Of a stretch of 64,000 bases of DNA, positions 15,871 through 23,658 are shown piece after piece. Location: assembly GCA_963753845.1 (NCBI GenBank), contig CAVWEI010000002.1, positions 62,001-126,000 of the forward strand. The letters run 5' to 3'. This DNA comes from Thiosocius sp963753845 (GTDB taxonomy: Bacteria; Pseudomonadota; Gammaproteobacteria; Chromatiales; Chromatiaceae). Position 1 is the first letter of the stretch. Every line of letters begins with the position of its first letter. The translations under genes and the position numbers were made by a program. The notes beneath the pieces are model-generated. The model was not told the DNA's origin. It worked only from the letters and a program-made list of their open reading frames with translations, and ran no database searches.

Positions 15871-17718
15871 TCACGCTGTCCATTGCGACGCTTGTGCCGC
15901 ATGCCCTGAATACAGCGCACTGATCTCGTCCCGAAATGTCGTTTCCAGGGTGGCCCGCTTTAGTTTCATCGTCGGAGTGAGCCGACCGTTCTCAATGGTC
16001 CAGGGTTCGAGGCTCAAGTGCACGGCGCGAATCTGGGCATACCGGGGGAACGCCTGCAGCAGCATTTCCAGTCGGGCAAGCACGGCATCAAGGGCTGTAT
16101 CGGCGCCGAGCGAAGCGGCGGCCTCCGGGTCCAATCCCAGCTCGGTGCACAAATCGCTCCAGGCTTCGCGATTGAGCACCAGCAGCGCCGCCAGATAGGG
16201 CCTAGCCGCGCCGACTACCAAGGCCTGCTCGAACAGGGGGTCCACAACGATCGCCATCTCCACGTTGGTGGGCGACACATTCTCGCCAGTCGACGTCACC
16301 AGCTGGTCCTTTTGGCGCCCGCGGATGAACAGGTGGCCACCGCTCAGCTCGGCGATATCGCCGGTGTGCAGCCAGCCCTGTGCGTCGACCGCTGCGCGGG
16401 TGGCTTCGGGCCGCTGCCAATAACCCAGCATTACGCCCGGCGAGCGCACCCACAGTTCATCATCCGGGCCCAAGCATGCCTCTAGTCCGGGCAGCAGTCC
16501 CCCGACCGAGCCGGGCAGGTTGTCCTCCTGACGGTTGCCGCTGACCACAGGTGCCGCCTCGGTGAGGCCATAACCCTCCACCAACGGCAGCCCGAGCGCC
16601 AGGAACACCCGAGCGATGTCCTCGTTCATCGGCGCACCACCGGTGACGGCCAGGCGGATGCGGCCACCGAGCCTGCCCAGAATCTTGTCGGCCACCAGGC
16701 GACGCAACACGGCCCAGGCCGCGCGTTGCCACCACTCAGGAGCCGGTGTACGGCCTTGCGCGGCCTCGAAGCGGCGCTGGCCAATGCTGATCGTGGCACG
16801 AAACAACGCGCCCGCCAGTCGACTGTGCGCCAGCTTGGCTTCGACCGCCAGATAGACCCGCTCATAGATCCGGGGCACCGACAGCAGCACGCTGGGACGA
16901 ATCAGCAGCAGGTCTTCACGCAGCTGCTCGATAGAGCGGGCGTAGGCGACACACGCCCCGCCCATCATCGGCAGGTAGTAGTCGGCGGTGCGGGCAAAGC
17001 TATGCGCCAGCGGCAGGAACGAAAGGAAAACGTCATCGGCATAGACGGGGTTGATTTTCTGCACCGCCTCGGCGTTCCACAGGATGTTATGGTGGGACAG
17101 CATGACGCCCTTGGGCCTGCCCGTCGTCCCCGAGGTGTAGATGATGGTGGCCAGGACATCCCGCCCCGCGACCGGCGCGACCGGCGCATCAGCCTTCGTG
17201 GGCAACCACAGATCGAGGTAACGCAACATGGCATCCGCGGGCTCGGCTGCGTCGCGTTGCAGACACACCACCCGCTGCAACTGGGGAAAGGCCGCCTGTT
17301 GCTCCGCAAGCACCAGCCACGACCGGCTGTCCGCAACCAGCAGCAGCCGCGCGCCGGAGTCGGCCAGAATGTGGGCGTAATTGGCGACGCTGTCGGTGGA
17401 GTACAGCGGCACCACCACCAGACCCAGACCGAGCGCCGCCTGATCGAAGCACACCCAGTCCACGCCGTGGTGCAACAGGATGGCGACCCGGTCCTCCGCG
17501 ACCAGGCCCTCCTGCGCGAGGGCGACCTGCCAGCGACCAACCAGGGCCTGCATCTCCTGCCAGGTGTAGTCGCGCCAGGCGTCGTATGTTGTGTCGAACT
17601 GCCGGTAGGCAACGGCCTGCGGCGTGCGCTGCACGCGTTGTTGAAACAGCCCGGGCAGGGTGCCCGCGGTGTCGGCGTCAATGAAATCGGCGCGGTTTGT
17701 CGAAGAAGTGTCGTTCAT
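15871..17718 (-). CDS. Long-chain fatty acid-CoA ligase (AMP-forming, FadD15-like)
   Basis: The 615-residue enzyme belongs to the ANL superfamily. The P-loop IIYTSGTTGRPKGVMLSH is near residue 195, VEGYGLTEAAPVVS is the A5 adenylate motif, GWLHTGDIAELS is A7 and RQKDQLVTSTGENVSPTNVE is A8. The C-terminus NGRLTPTMKLKRATLE carries the catalytic lysine region of FACS proteins. It would activate fatty acids to acyl-CoA (via acyl-AMP). Its ATG overlaps the stop codon of the upstream ACP-ligase-acyltransferase gene by four bases (ATGA at 17715-17718), so the two are translationally coupled and likely serve one lipid pathway. Confidence 0.93.
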   Translation of the reverse strand: MNDTSSTNRADFIDADTAGTLPGLFQQRVQRTPQAVAYRQFDTTYDAWRDYTWQEMQALVGRWQVALAQEGLVAEDRVAILLHHGVDWVCFDQAALGLGLVVVPLYSTDSVANYAHILADSGARLLLVADSRSWLVLAEQQAAFPQLQRVVCLQRDAAEPADAMLRYLDLWLPTKADAPVAPVAGRDVLATIIYTSGTTGRPKGVMLSHHNILWNAEAVQKINPVYADDVFLSFLPLAHSFARTADYYLPMMGGACVAYARSIEQLREDLLLIRPSVLLSVPRIYERVYLAVEAKLAHSRLAGALFRATISIGQRRFEAAQGRTPAPEWWQRAAWAVLRRLVADKILGRLGGRIRLAVTGGAPMNEDIARVFLALGLPLVEGYGLTEAAPVVSGNRQEDNLPGSVGGLLPGLEACLGPDDELWVRSPGVMLGYWQRPEATRAAVDAQGWLHTGDIAELSGGHLFIRGRQKDQLVTSTGENVSPTNVEMAIVVDPLFEQALVVGAARPYLAALLVLNREAWSDLCTELGLDPEAAASLGADTALDAVLARLEMLLQAFPRYAQIRAVHLSLEPWTIENGRLTPTMKLKRATLETTFRDEISALYSGHAAQASQWTA

Positions 17719-20603
17719 GGATTGCGGCCTGCGTTGTGCTGCGGCACGGTCAAAGCAGACGGCGTCTCATGGGCGAGATCGGGCTCGCCGCAATGCGCCA
17801 GAATTTGGGCGCGGGCTGCATCTCGCAGCTGCAGGGCGAGGCCCCAGATATCGCCGCCTGGCGCGGCCAGTTGCTTTGGGTGGAGCGGCGGGCAAACAGT
17901 CACTGTGATAGCGCCGCGGCGCGGAAACCAGGAGCCGGCGCGCAGTATCGAGCGGGTACCGCGGATCGCGATCGGTACTACCGGCAGCTCGGCGACCGCC
18001 GCCGCGTGAAAGGCCCCCATGTGAAAGGACAGCAGCCCGGGCATGCGCGTGAACGTGCCCTCGGGAAAGAACAGCAGACTTCTACCTTCGCGCGCAGTCT
18101 GCGCCAGGCGTTTTGCATCGGCCACCCCCTTCTCGCGATCGAAACGCTCCACCAGCTCCGCCCGGATACGGCGCATGAAGATGCGATACAGCAGCTTCTG
18201 CGCGAACTCCGCCTTGGCGACGAAGCTGAAGGGGCGGTGCAGTGCCGCCACCAGGCTATGACCGTCGAGATAGCTGGCGTGGTTGGCCACCAGGATGCAG
18301 GGCTGGTCCTCGCGCGGCAAATGCTCGAGGCCCCGCACCTGAAGCCGGGTGCCAGTGATCACTGCTGCCAGTCGCGCCAGCGCGTGCATCACGTCCCAGC
18401 GCCAGGAAAGCCGGGGAAGCAAGGCGACCAGCACCCAGGCCAGCGGCGCCAGGAGCCCGAACACGGCCCAGGCATAGCCGGCATAGGCCAGCGCCACCAG
18501 ATTGCGCCACGCACGCCGCAGCACCGGCCACATGGCGCTCACCGCCAGGCGGGTAATCTGCCACCACACCGCGCGTTCAATTTGTCCCAGCTGGCCGTCC
18601 TCGTAGCGTTCGCGGCTGGCTGCGCGGCGGATCTTCCCGCTCGAAGTCTTGGGCACAGTATGCGGCGGGCCCAGTACGACATCGTCAGGTGGGATGCCCA
18701 CCAGCTCTGCGGCGAGGGTGTTTATCTCCCGGCGCATTCGCTCCAACTCGGCTGCGTCCTGCTCCCGGGTCTCGGCCAGTACGACCAGGCGCTCGGTTCC
18801 CGAGGCCGGCTCGGTGCTGCCGAATACCGCCACGCAGCCCTTGCGGATGCCGGTGATACCGCCGACGGCTTCCTCGAGCTCGTGCGGGTAAAAGTTGCGG
18901 CCGGCGCGCAAGATGATGTCCTTGCTGCGCCCGGTGATGTAAACCTCGCCCGCGACCATGTACCCCAGGTCACCGGTGTCCAGCCAACCGTCCTGGAACA
19001 GGCGCTCGGTTGCCTCGGGGTTGCGGTAGTAGCCGCTCGTGGCCGACGGTCCACGGAACTGCACATGACCTTCGTGGCGCTCCGGCAGCTCGCGCCCGCT
19101 GCTGTCGACTACGCGCAGTTCATGGCCTGGCAACGGCATGCCGCAGGCGACGAACCGCAGCGCGTGCGGGTCGGCGGGATCAGCCGTCACCGCCTTGCCT
19201 TTACTGGCCAGTGACTCGCGCTGAATGCGGTCAATACGCGGTCCTCGAGCCAGCGGCGGAAATGCCAGGCCGACGGTCGACTCGGCCAGGCCGTAGACCG
19301 GCATCAGCGCCTCGCCGCGGAAACCGTAGGGGGCGAACCGCGCCGCGAAACGCTCCAGCGTGTTGGGACTGACGGGCTCGGCGCCGTTGAACGCAATCCG
19401 CCAGGAACTCAGATCGAGGCCTTGCAGGTCGGCATCGCCGAGCCGCTTCAGACACAGTTCGTAGGCGAAATTTGGGGCGGCCGACAAGGTCCCGCCGAAA
19501 CGATGAATGGCCCGCAGCCAGCGCTCGGGATGACTAAGAAAGGTCAGAGGCGACATCACCACCAACGGCATCGCGAAATAAAGGCTACCGAACCAGGCGC
19601 CAATCAGACCCATGTCGTGATATAGCGGCAACCAGCTGACGAACACGTCGCTGGGGCTCGCCTGCACGCGCTCGCCCATCGCCCGGATGTTGGCCAACAG
19701 GTTGGCATGGGTGAGGATCACGCCCTTCGGGTTGCCGGTGCTGCCAGAGGTATATTGCAGGAAGGCAACATCGCCACCGCTGATCGCCGGAGCGGTGTAG
19801 TGGTCGGCGCCGCCCGCCAGATCCTCGGGCGTGACCACCTCACGCAGACTCTCGACCAGCGACTGCAGCAGGCGGGCGAGGGCTTTGGCCGCCGGTACGG
19901 TGATCAACACGCTGGCGCGGCAGTTGCTGAGGATGCCACGGTGCCGTCGCAGGTGATCCTCGAGCTGGCTCCATCGGGCTGGCGGGTATATGGGCACCGG
20001 CACAGCGCCGGCCAACAGCACGGCAAAGAAGCTGACGAAATAGTCACGCCCGGTCGGCAGCATGATGGCGATCGGCTGACCCGGCTGGACCCCCAGCCCC
20101 TGCAACCCAGCCGCGGCGGCAGTCGCGGCCGTCCACAGCTGCTCGTAGGTAAGCGTGGTGAGCTCGCCCTCGTCGGCGCCGAGGACCTGGATGTGCGGCC
20201 GCGTTGGATACGACTCGACGTGCCAACGCAGCGCCTCGACCAGGGTGGTCGCCGAGTCAGGCACCGGCCGCGCCGCCCCGACCGTGATCGCACGCACCAC
20301 CGGGGCTTGTGTCGGTTCGCGGCGGCCGCGCGCACTGTCGAGGCTCCGTAGCAGATCGCGCGGCGTCTCGGCCTCGGCGAAAACGCGTTCTTCCAGCGTG
20401 ACCCCGAACTGCCGCTCCAGGCGTGCCAGCAGCTCCATCCGGGCCAGGCTGTCTAATCCCAGGTCCCGCTCCAATCGGGTGTCGAGGCCCAGGGTGATGC
20501 CGGACGTCCGGCGTGGCTGCAAGTCCTGCAGCAGCGTGCCCAGCGTCTGCAGCAGGGCTGCCGGCGTATCGTCGTTATGCGCAGTGTGGACGGGCTTCGT
20601 CAT
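17715..20603 (-). CDS. ACP - acyl-AMP ligase - PlsC acyltransferase fusion
   Basis: The 962-residue product has three parts. Residues 10-85 are an acyl carrier domain with the phosphopantetheine site LGLDSL (serine 52). Residues 105-690 are a FAAL-like AMP ligase: FLQYTSGSTGNPKGVILTH, YGLAESTVGLAFPP, GWLDTGDLGYM, and KTSSGKIRR with the C-terminal lysine. After two membrane-like helices, residues 755-940 form a PlsC domain with NHASYLDG (HX4D, about 775) and FPEGTFTR (about 848). One chain could therefore activate a fatty acid, load it on its own carrier domain and transfer it to a lysolipid. This is the reverse domain order of E. coli Aas (PlsC then ligase, no ACP). The ATG at 20603 is preferred; the frame opens at a GTG nine codons upstream. 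Confidence 0.92.
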   Translation of the reverse strand: MTKPVHTAHNDDTPAALLQTLGTLLQDLQPRRTSGITLGLDTRLERDLGLDSLARMELLARLERQFGVTLEERVFAEAETPRDLLRSLDSARGRREPTQAPVVRAITVGAARPVPDSATTLVEALRWHVESYPTRPHIQVLGADEGELTTLTYEQLWTAATAAAAGLQGLGVQPGQPIAIMLPTGRDYFVSFFAVLLAGAVPVPIYPPARWSQLEDHLRRHRGILSNCRASVLITVPAAKALARLLQSLVESLREVVTPEDLAGGADHYTAPAISGGDVAFLQYTSGSTGNPKGVILTHANLLANIRAMGERVQASPSDVFVSWLPLYHDMGLIGAWFGSLYFAMPLVVMSPLTFLSHPERWLRAIHRFGGTLSAAPNFAYELCLKRLGDADLQGLDLSSWRIAFNGAEPVSPNTLERFAARFAPYGFRGEALMPVYGLAESTVGLAFPPLARGPRIDRIQRESLASKGKAVTADPADPHALRFVACGMPLPGHELRVVDSSGRELPERHEGHVQFRGPSATSGYYRNPEATERLFQDGWLDTGDLGYMVAGEVYITGRSKDIILRAGRNFYPHELEEAVGGITGIRKGCVAVFGSTEPASGTERLVVLAETREQDAAELERMRREINTLAAELVGIPPDDVVLGPPHTVPKTSSGKIRRAASRERYEDGQLGQIERAVWWQITRLAVSAMWPVLRRAWRNLVALAYAGYAWAVFGLLAPLAWVLVALLPRLSWRWDVMHALARLAAVITGTRLQVRGLEHLPREDQPCILVANHASYLDGHSLVAALHRPFSFVAKAEFAQKLLYRIFMRRIRAELVERFDREKGVADAKRLAQTAREGRSLLFFPEGTFTRMPGLLSFHMGAFHAAAVAELPVVPIAIRGTRSILRAGSWFPRRGAITVTVCPPLHPKQLAAPGGDIWGLALQLRDAARAQILAHCGEPDLAHETPSALTVPQHNAGRNP

Positions 20604-20662
20604 GTCGTATCCATACTGAACCGGAAACACTCCAGCGACAAACCGGGCAATCGTCGCCTGCG

Positions 20663-20867
20663 TATGGCGAATCCTAAATTCCAGCGGCTGCGGTTAACTC
20701 GTATAGCCCGCGAGAAAGAGATTTCCACTGGAATTGGTTAAGTTCGGCACGGTGGCTGGTGGTTTCGCCAGTACTTTCTGATGGTGTTTTACCGTCGAGC
20801 TAAGTGTGCACGCGATGTGCGTTGTAATACTGCCGGAATCCTCCCAGTTTTCGCTCCAGATCATTGA
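20663..20867 (-). mobile_element. Decayed rve-type insertion sequence, remnant 4 (3' end)
   Basis: Leftward translation yields the C-terminus of the same transposase group: a KLGGFRQYYNAHRVHTSL-like stretch followed by DGKTPSE. The terminal 90 bp (TATGGCGAATC, AGATTTCCACTGGAATTGGTT) recur at 54681-54772. The upstream part of the transposase is missing because the fragment ends exactly where the 269-bp structured element begins, indicating insertion of that element into the insertion sequence. Confidence 0.75.
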
Positions 20868-21136
20868 CTAGTGGGCTGCTTGGTAAGTTCGGTAACACTC
20901 AGCCGATCCACAAGCGTCATCGGCAAGGCTCGCGAGCGCCGGACTAGCCGTTGCTAATTCAAGCGAGCGAAACACAGGCGATGGCGCTTGTGGACCGGCC
21001 CGAAGGGAGCCCCGCTACCTGGCCAATACAGCGTTGCACTTCTTGAAAAGGGCCTGCCATTCCCTGCGAAGTGCGCCTTGTCTTGGACAGGTAGCGGGGC
21101 TCTGAGAGTAACCGAACTTACCAAGCAGCCCACTAG
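20868..21136. mobile_element. 269-bp cloverleaf-forming element, copy 1
   Basis: The ends are 35-bp inverted repeats beginning CTAGTGGGC (20868-20902 and 21102-21136, two mismatches). Inside are two hairpin arms: 20902-20922 with 20979-20999 (19 of 21 paired) and 21008-21030 with 21079-21101 (21 of 23). The second arm contains an inner stem GCACTTC/GAAGTGC (21036-21042, 21068-21074) closing a loop with TTGAAAAGGGCCTGCCATTC. No coding capacity is seen. Copy 2 at 46900-47168 has the same length and layout but different stem sequences. Both copies are bounded by CTAG, which may be a target duplication or part of the repeat. Confidence 0.85.
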
Positions 21137-21287
21137 GCAATGCGTCTCCACTTCTGAAACGCTTCGGCTGCGTGAAGGGTATGATTGCGAAGTGGTTGAA
21201 AATATCTGACAGCAAGCCCGGCTGGCCCGCTTATTGGTCCGAGCCTCAAGCTCCTGTGCACCGGCCTTGGCGAACATAAGGATTTAC

Positions 21288-21764
21288 ATGGAACGGGTTG
21301 TCATCCTTGTCGACGTGCAAAACGTTTACTACACGACGCGTCAGGCGTTTGGCAGCAATTTCGACTACAACGCGTTCTGGCGGATAGTGGGTTCGAACAG
21401 GACCATCGTCAAAGCCGTTGCCTATGCGATTGACCGGGGTGATGAGAAACAGCGCCAGTTTCAGAACATTCTCAAGGCCATCGGTTTCGAAGTGAAGTTG
21501 AAACCGTTTATTCAACGCTCGGACGGGACGGCCAAGGGTGATTGGGATGTTGGCATAACCCTGGATGCGGTCGAGTACGCGAAAGATGCCGATGTGCTTG
21601 TACTGGTTTCAGGCGACGGCGATTTCGCTTTGCTGGTGGACAAGCTTCGCGATGACTTCAATGTCAGTGTCGAGGTTTACGGTGTATCGAAGCTCACCTC
21701 GAATACTCTGATCAACGCAGCGTCTCGATATTTTCCAATCGATGGCGATTTGTTGCTCAAGTGA
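21288..21764 (+). CDS. NYN domain (LabA/DUF88-like) ribonuclease
   Basis: The 158-residue product begins MERVVILVDVQNVYYT, the first strand and acidic residue of the NYN/PIN-like nuclease fold; further acidic positions are in KGDWDVGITLDA and LVSGDGDFALLVD, together forming the usual metal site. Such proteins act on RNA, but the target is unknown. The ATG at 21288 has AAGGA upstream; the frame is open 18 codons earlier without a start signal. It stands alone, downstream of the structured element and convergent with the DUF3087 gene. Confidence 0.9.
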   Translation: MERVVILVDVQNVYYTTRQAFGSNFDYNAFWRIVGSNRTIVKAVAYAIDRGDEKQRQFQNILKAIGFEVKLKPFIQRSDGTAKGDWDVGITLDAVEYAKDADVLVLVSGDGDFALLVDKLRDDFNVSVEVYGVSKLTSNTLINAASRYFPIDGDLLLK

Positions 21765-21930
21765 GACTGGTGCACACGATAGGCACCCGCCTGACCGATG
21801 AAGGAAAACAGGCACAACACAGTCAACACAAGCAATCGTCTTACCGGCATAGCTCACTCCTGGTCACGATCAGACCCGTTGGCAACTCTATCCCGGATTC
21901 TCCAGCAGGTAGAGGGGCTTGGGAAAACAC

Positions 21931-22440
21931 TCAATCCGGATTATCCAGCATAACCGGATCAAAGGTGTCGGTATCGGTCGTCAGGCCGGCGTCCACGAGG
22001 CGTTTATCGTGGTCACGAATCTTGTTGACGAGTTCGTCGATCGTCACAAGATTGTCGTCCAGTTCGTACAGTTGCTTCGAGCCCCGGTAGAAGAAATTCA
22101 TGATGATCAGCGCCTTGGGATCGCCCGCCTCTACGGCCGCCTCCAGTTTACGCTCCCTGCGATAGATACGGTTGAGCACCTGCTTGAGCTCCCACACATA
22201 TGCCACCTCTTTCATGAAGGGGTGCGGGCGCAGCTGTTGCAGCAACTTAACCACCAGGGCCACGGCAATGACGACACCGGCTACATTGAGCCAGAAATGT
22301 GATTCGTCCGGCGTGCTGAACAATCCAATCAATATCGTCGAGGCCCCGATCGCGATTGCCGTCAGCGCCACCGCGATCCCCGCAAACACCAAGTTGAGGT
22401 GCTTGCGGTAACGCTTCTTGTCGATATCCATCAGTTTCAT
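21931..22440 (-). CDS. DUF3087-like inner membrane protein
   Basis: The 169-residue protein from the ATG at 22440 starts MKLMDIDKKRYRKHLN, the characteristic opening of DUF3087 proteins, followed by two membrane helices (about residues 15-75) and a cytoplasmic helical C-terminal half with NRIYRRERKLEAAVE and LYELDDNLVTIDEL. Function unknown in the family. Repeat copy B lies immediately upstream, so that repeat could carry or disturb its promoter. The frame is open 12 codons upstream. Confidence 0.85.
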   Translation of the reverse strand: MKLMDIDKKRYRKHLNLVFAGIAVALTAIAIGASTILIGLFSTPDESHFWLNVAGVVIAVALVVKLLQQLRPHPFMKEVAYVWELKQVLNRIYRRERKLEAAVEAGDPKALIIMNFFYRGSKQLYELDDNLVTIDELVNKIRDHDKRLVDAGLTTDTDTFDPVMLDNPD

Positions 22441-22470
22441 CCCACGATTCTCATTGACAGAACCCTTTCG

Positions 22471-22630
22471 GGCCAAACCTTTTCCTGGGACGGTGGCTCA
22501 AGGGCTTGTGCCGGTGATTGCGGGAGAATTCAGACGATTATGAAGTAGCGGGTTGGCAATGCCCACGCGGGACGGGACGATAGGTGCTTGCGGGGGAAGA
22601 ATGTGGGTCGCTTCGATATTCGCGGCGGTA
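22471..22630. repeat. Dispersed ~160-bp repeat, copy B
   Basis: It aligns with copy A (1368-1530) over its whole length, beginning GGCCAAACCTTTTCCTGG and ending ATATTCGCGGCGGT. It lies 31 bp upstream of the DUF3087 start and 85 bp past the end of the next leftward gene. Confidence 0.8.
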
Positions 22631-22714
22631 ACGAGTCTGGAAATACGGGTTGAACAGTTGGCCATTATCTTCTTTTTCGACGTTCCTTCGTTTTCAACCA
22701 AGGCAGCAAGGCTA

Positions 22715-22999
22715 CTAGCGCTTTTCCTGTCCCCAGATCCTGGCGACTGCGCGCTCGTTGCCGAGCAGCCCGACGACCAGGCACACGGCGGATACGGTGC
22801 CGAATACCAGCACCGGAATCAACATGCCGTAATCGGCGCTGCCGGCCGACGAATAGATCGTGCCGACGGCAAGCACAGCAAACAAAGCGCCTACGACCAA
22901 CAAAATCGTGCGGTGCAACGGCTTGTAATCGTAGGGGCCGTCGCCCTGCTCAAAATAGCGCAGGATGAACTGAAATGCTGTTCTGAGATTGTCGTGCAT
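22715..22999 (-). CDS. Small membrane protein, function unknown
   Basis: The 94-residue protein begins MHDNLRTAFQFILRYFEQGDGP, has two hydrophobic helices (LLVVGALFAVLAVGTIY and MLIPVLVFGTVSAVCLVVGLL) and a short basic tail. The cytoplasmic amphipathic N-terminus and hairpin-like topology recur in many small proteobacterial inner-membrane proteins, but I cannot name a family. The following upstream gene on the same strand (158 residues) may be co-transcribed; the gap is 48 bases. Confidence 0.7.
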   Translation of the reverse strand: MHDNLRTAFQFILRYFEQGDGPYDYKPLHRTILLVVGALFAVLAVGTIYSSAGSADYGMLIPVLVFGTVSAVCLVVGLLGNERAVARIWGQEKR

Positions 23000-23047
23000 G
23001 GCTTGAGGCTTCGAAGAGACATCCAGCGATTGTGAGCACGCTGTGAA

Positions 23048-23524
23048 TCACCCGGTATGTACCGATTGCAGCGCGCGGACGGCCATCGGCAGAGTCACGA
23101 AGTGTTCGACCAATTGATCGTTGCCCTGTTCACCCTGAGCCGAAATGACGATTGTCAGTGCGTCTGAGAACGACGTCAGCCACTGCTCGAATTTCCCTGC
23201 CTGCTCCACAACGGCAAGCATCTGGTCTATCGCCACGATCCCTTTGTCGGCCATTTCTGTGTACTCTGCGTCATCGTAGGCTGCGAATGCCTGTCTGGCA
23301 ATCTTGCCGGGAAGTGTATTTTCAGACATTGGTGCGGCGGGCGCATCGGCCGCCAGTTGCTGGGTTGTCGAGACCAGTAACCTAATGAAGCCGATGCTGT
23401 AGGCTGCGCGGGAATGCGGTATGCAGCCGGGCGCGGGGATGACCTCAGCGTCGGCAAGCAACCTGCGGGCGACCTCGTCGAGAACGATGTCAAGCTGATC
23501 TTGGAAGCTGTCACCGCTGTTCAT
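23048..23524 (-). CDS. Hypothetical protein, function unknown
   Basis: From the ATG at 23524 the product is 158 residues, largely helical and acidic, without a signal peptide or membrane segment. Its start MNSGDSFQDQLDIVLDEVARRLL and the long helix EMADKGIVAIDQMLAVVEQAGKF give it a normal protein composition. I recognise no domain. The frame extends 36 codons further upstream, but that part is basic and unlike the rest. It diverges from the ABC exporter gene with a 134-base shared upstream region. Confidence 0.65.
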   Translation of the reverse strand: MNSGDSFQDQLDIVLDEVARRLLADAEVIPAPGCIPHSRAAYSIGFIRLLVSTTQQLAADAPAAPMSENTLPGKIARQAFAAYDDAEYTEMADKGIVAIDQMLAVVEQAGKFEQWLTSFSDALTIVISAQGEQGNDQLVEHFVTLPMAVRALQSVHTG

Positions 23525-23658
23525 GGCGGTTTCGTTTCCGGAGCCGCCAATGTCGATCAGGCGGGTTGCGTAACGCCGAACGGCGAGGCGTTCCCGCATG
23601 GTCCGCTGGTGTTTTGACCTGCACAGCCTCAACGGCTTCGCGATTCGCAGAAAAAATT

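Noticed and set aside
16726..19214. Long plus-strand frames (427 and 505 codons) over the acyl ligase genes
   Set aside because: They are antisense to two genes with unmistakable ligase and acyltransferase motifs; such frames are common opposite GC-rich genes and their translations show no domains.
20868..21136. Integron attC site or CRISPR-like repeat
   Set aside because: The element lacks the attC core sites and integrase context, and the arms are not direct repeats with spacers; the fold is a three-stem cloverleaf with inverted ends.
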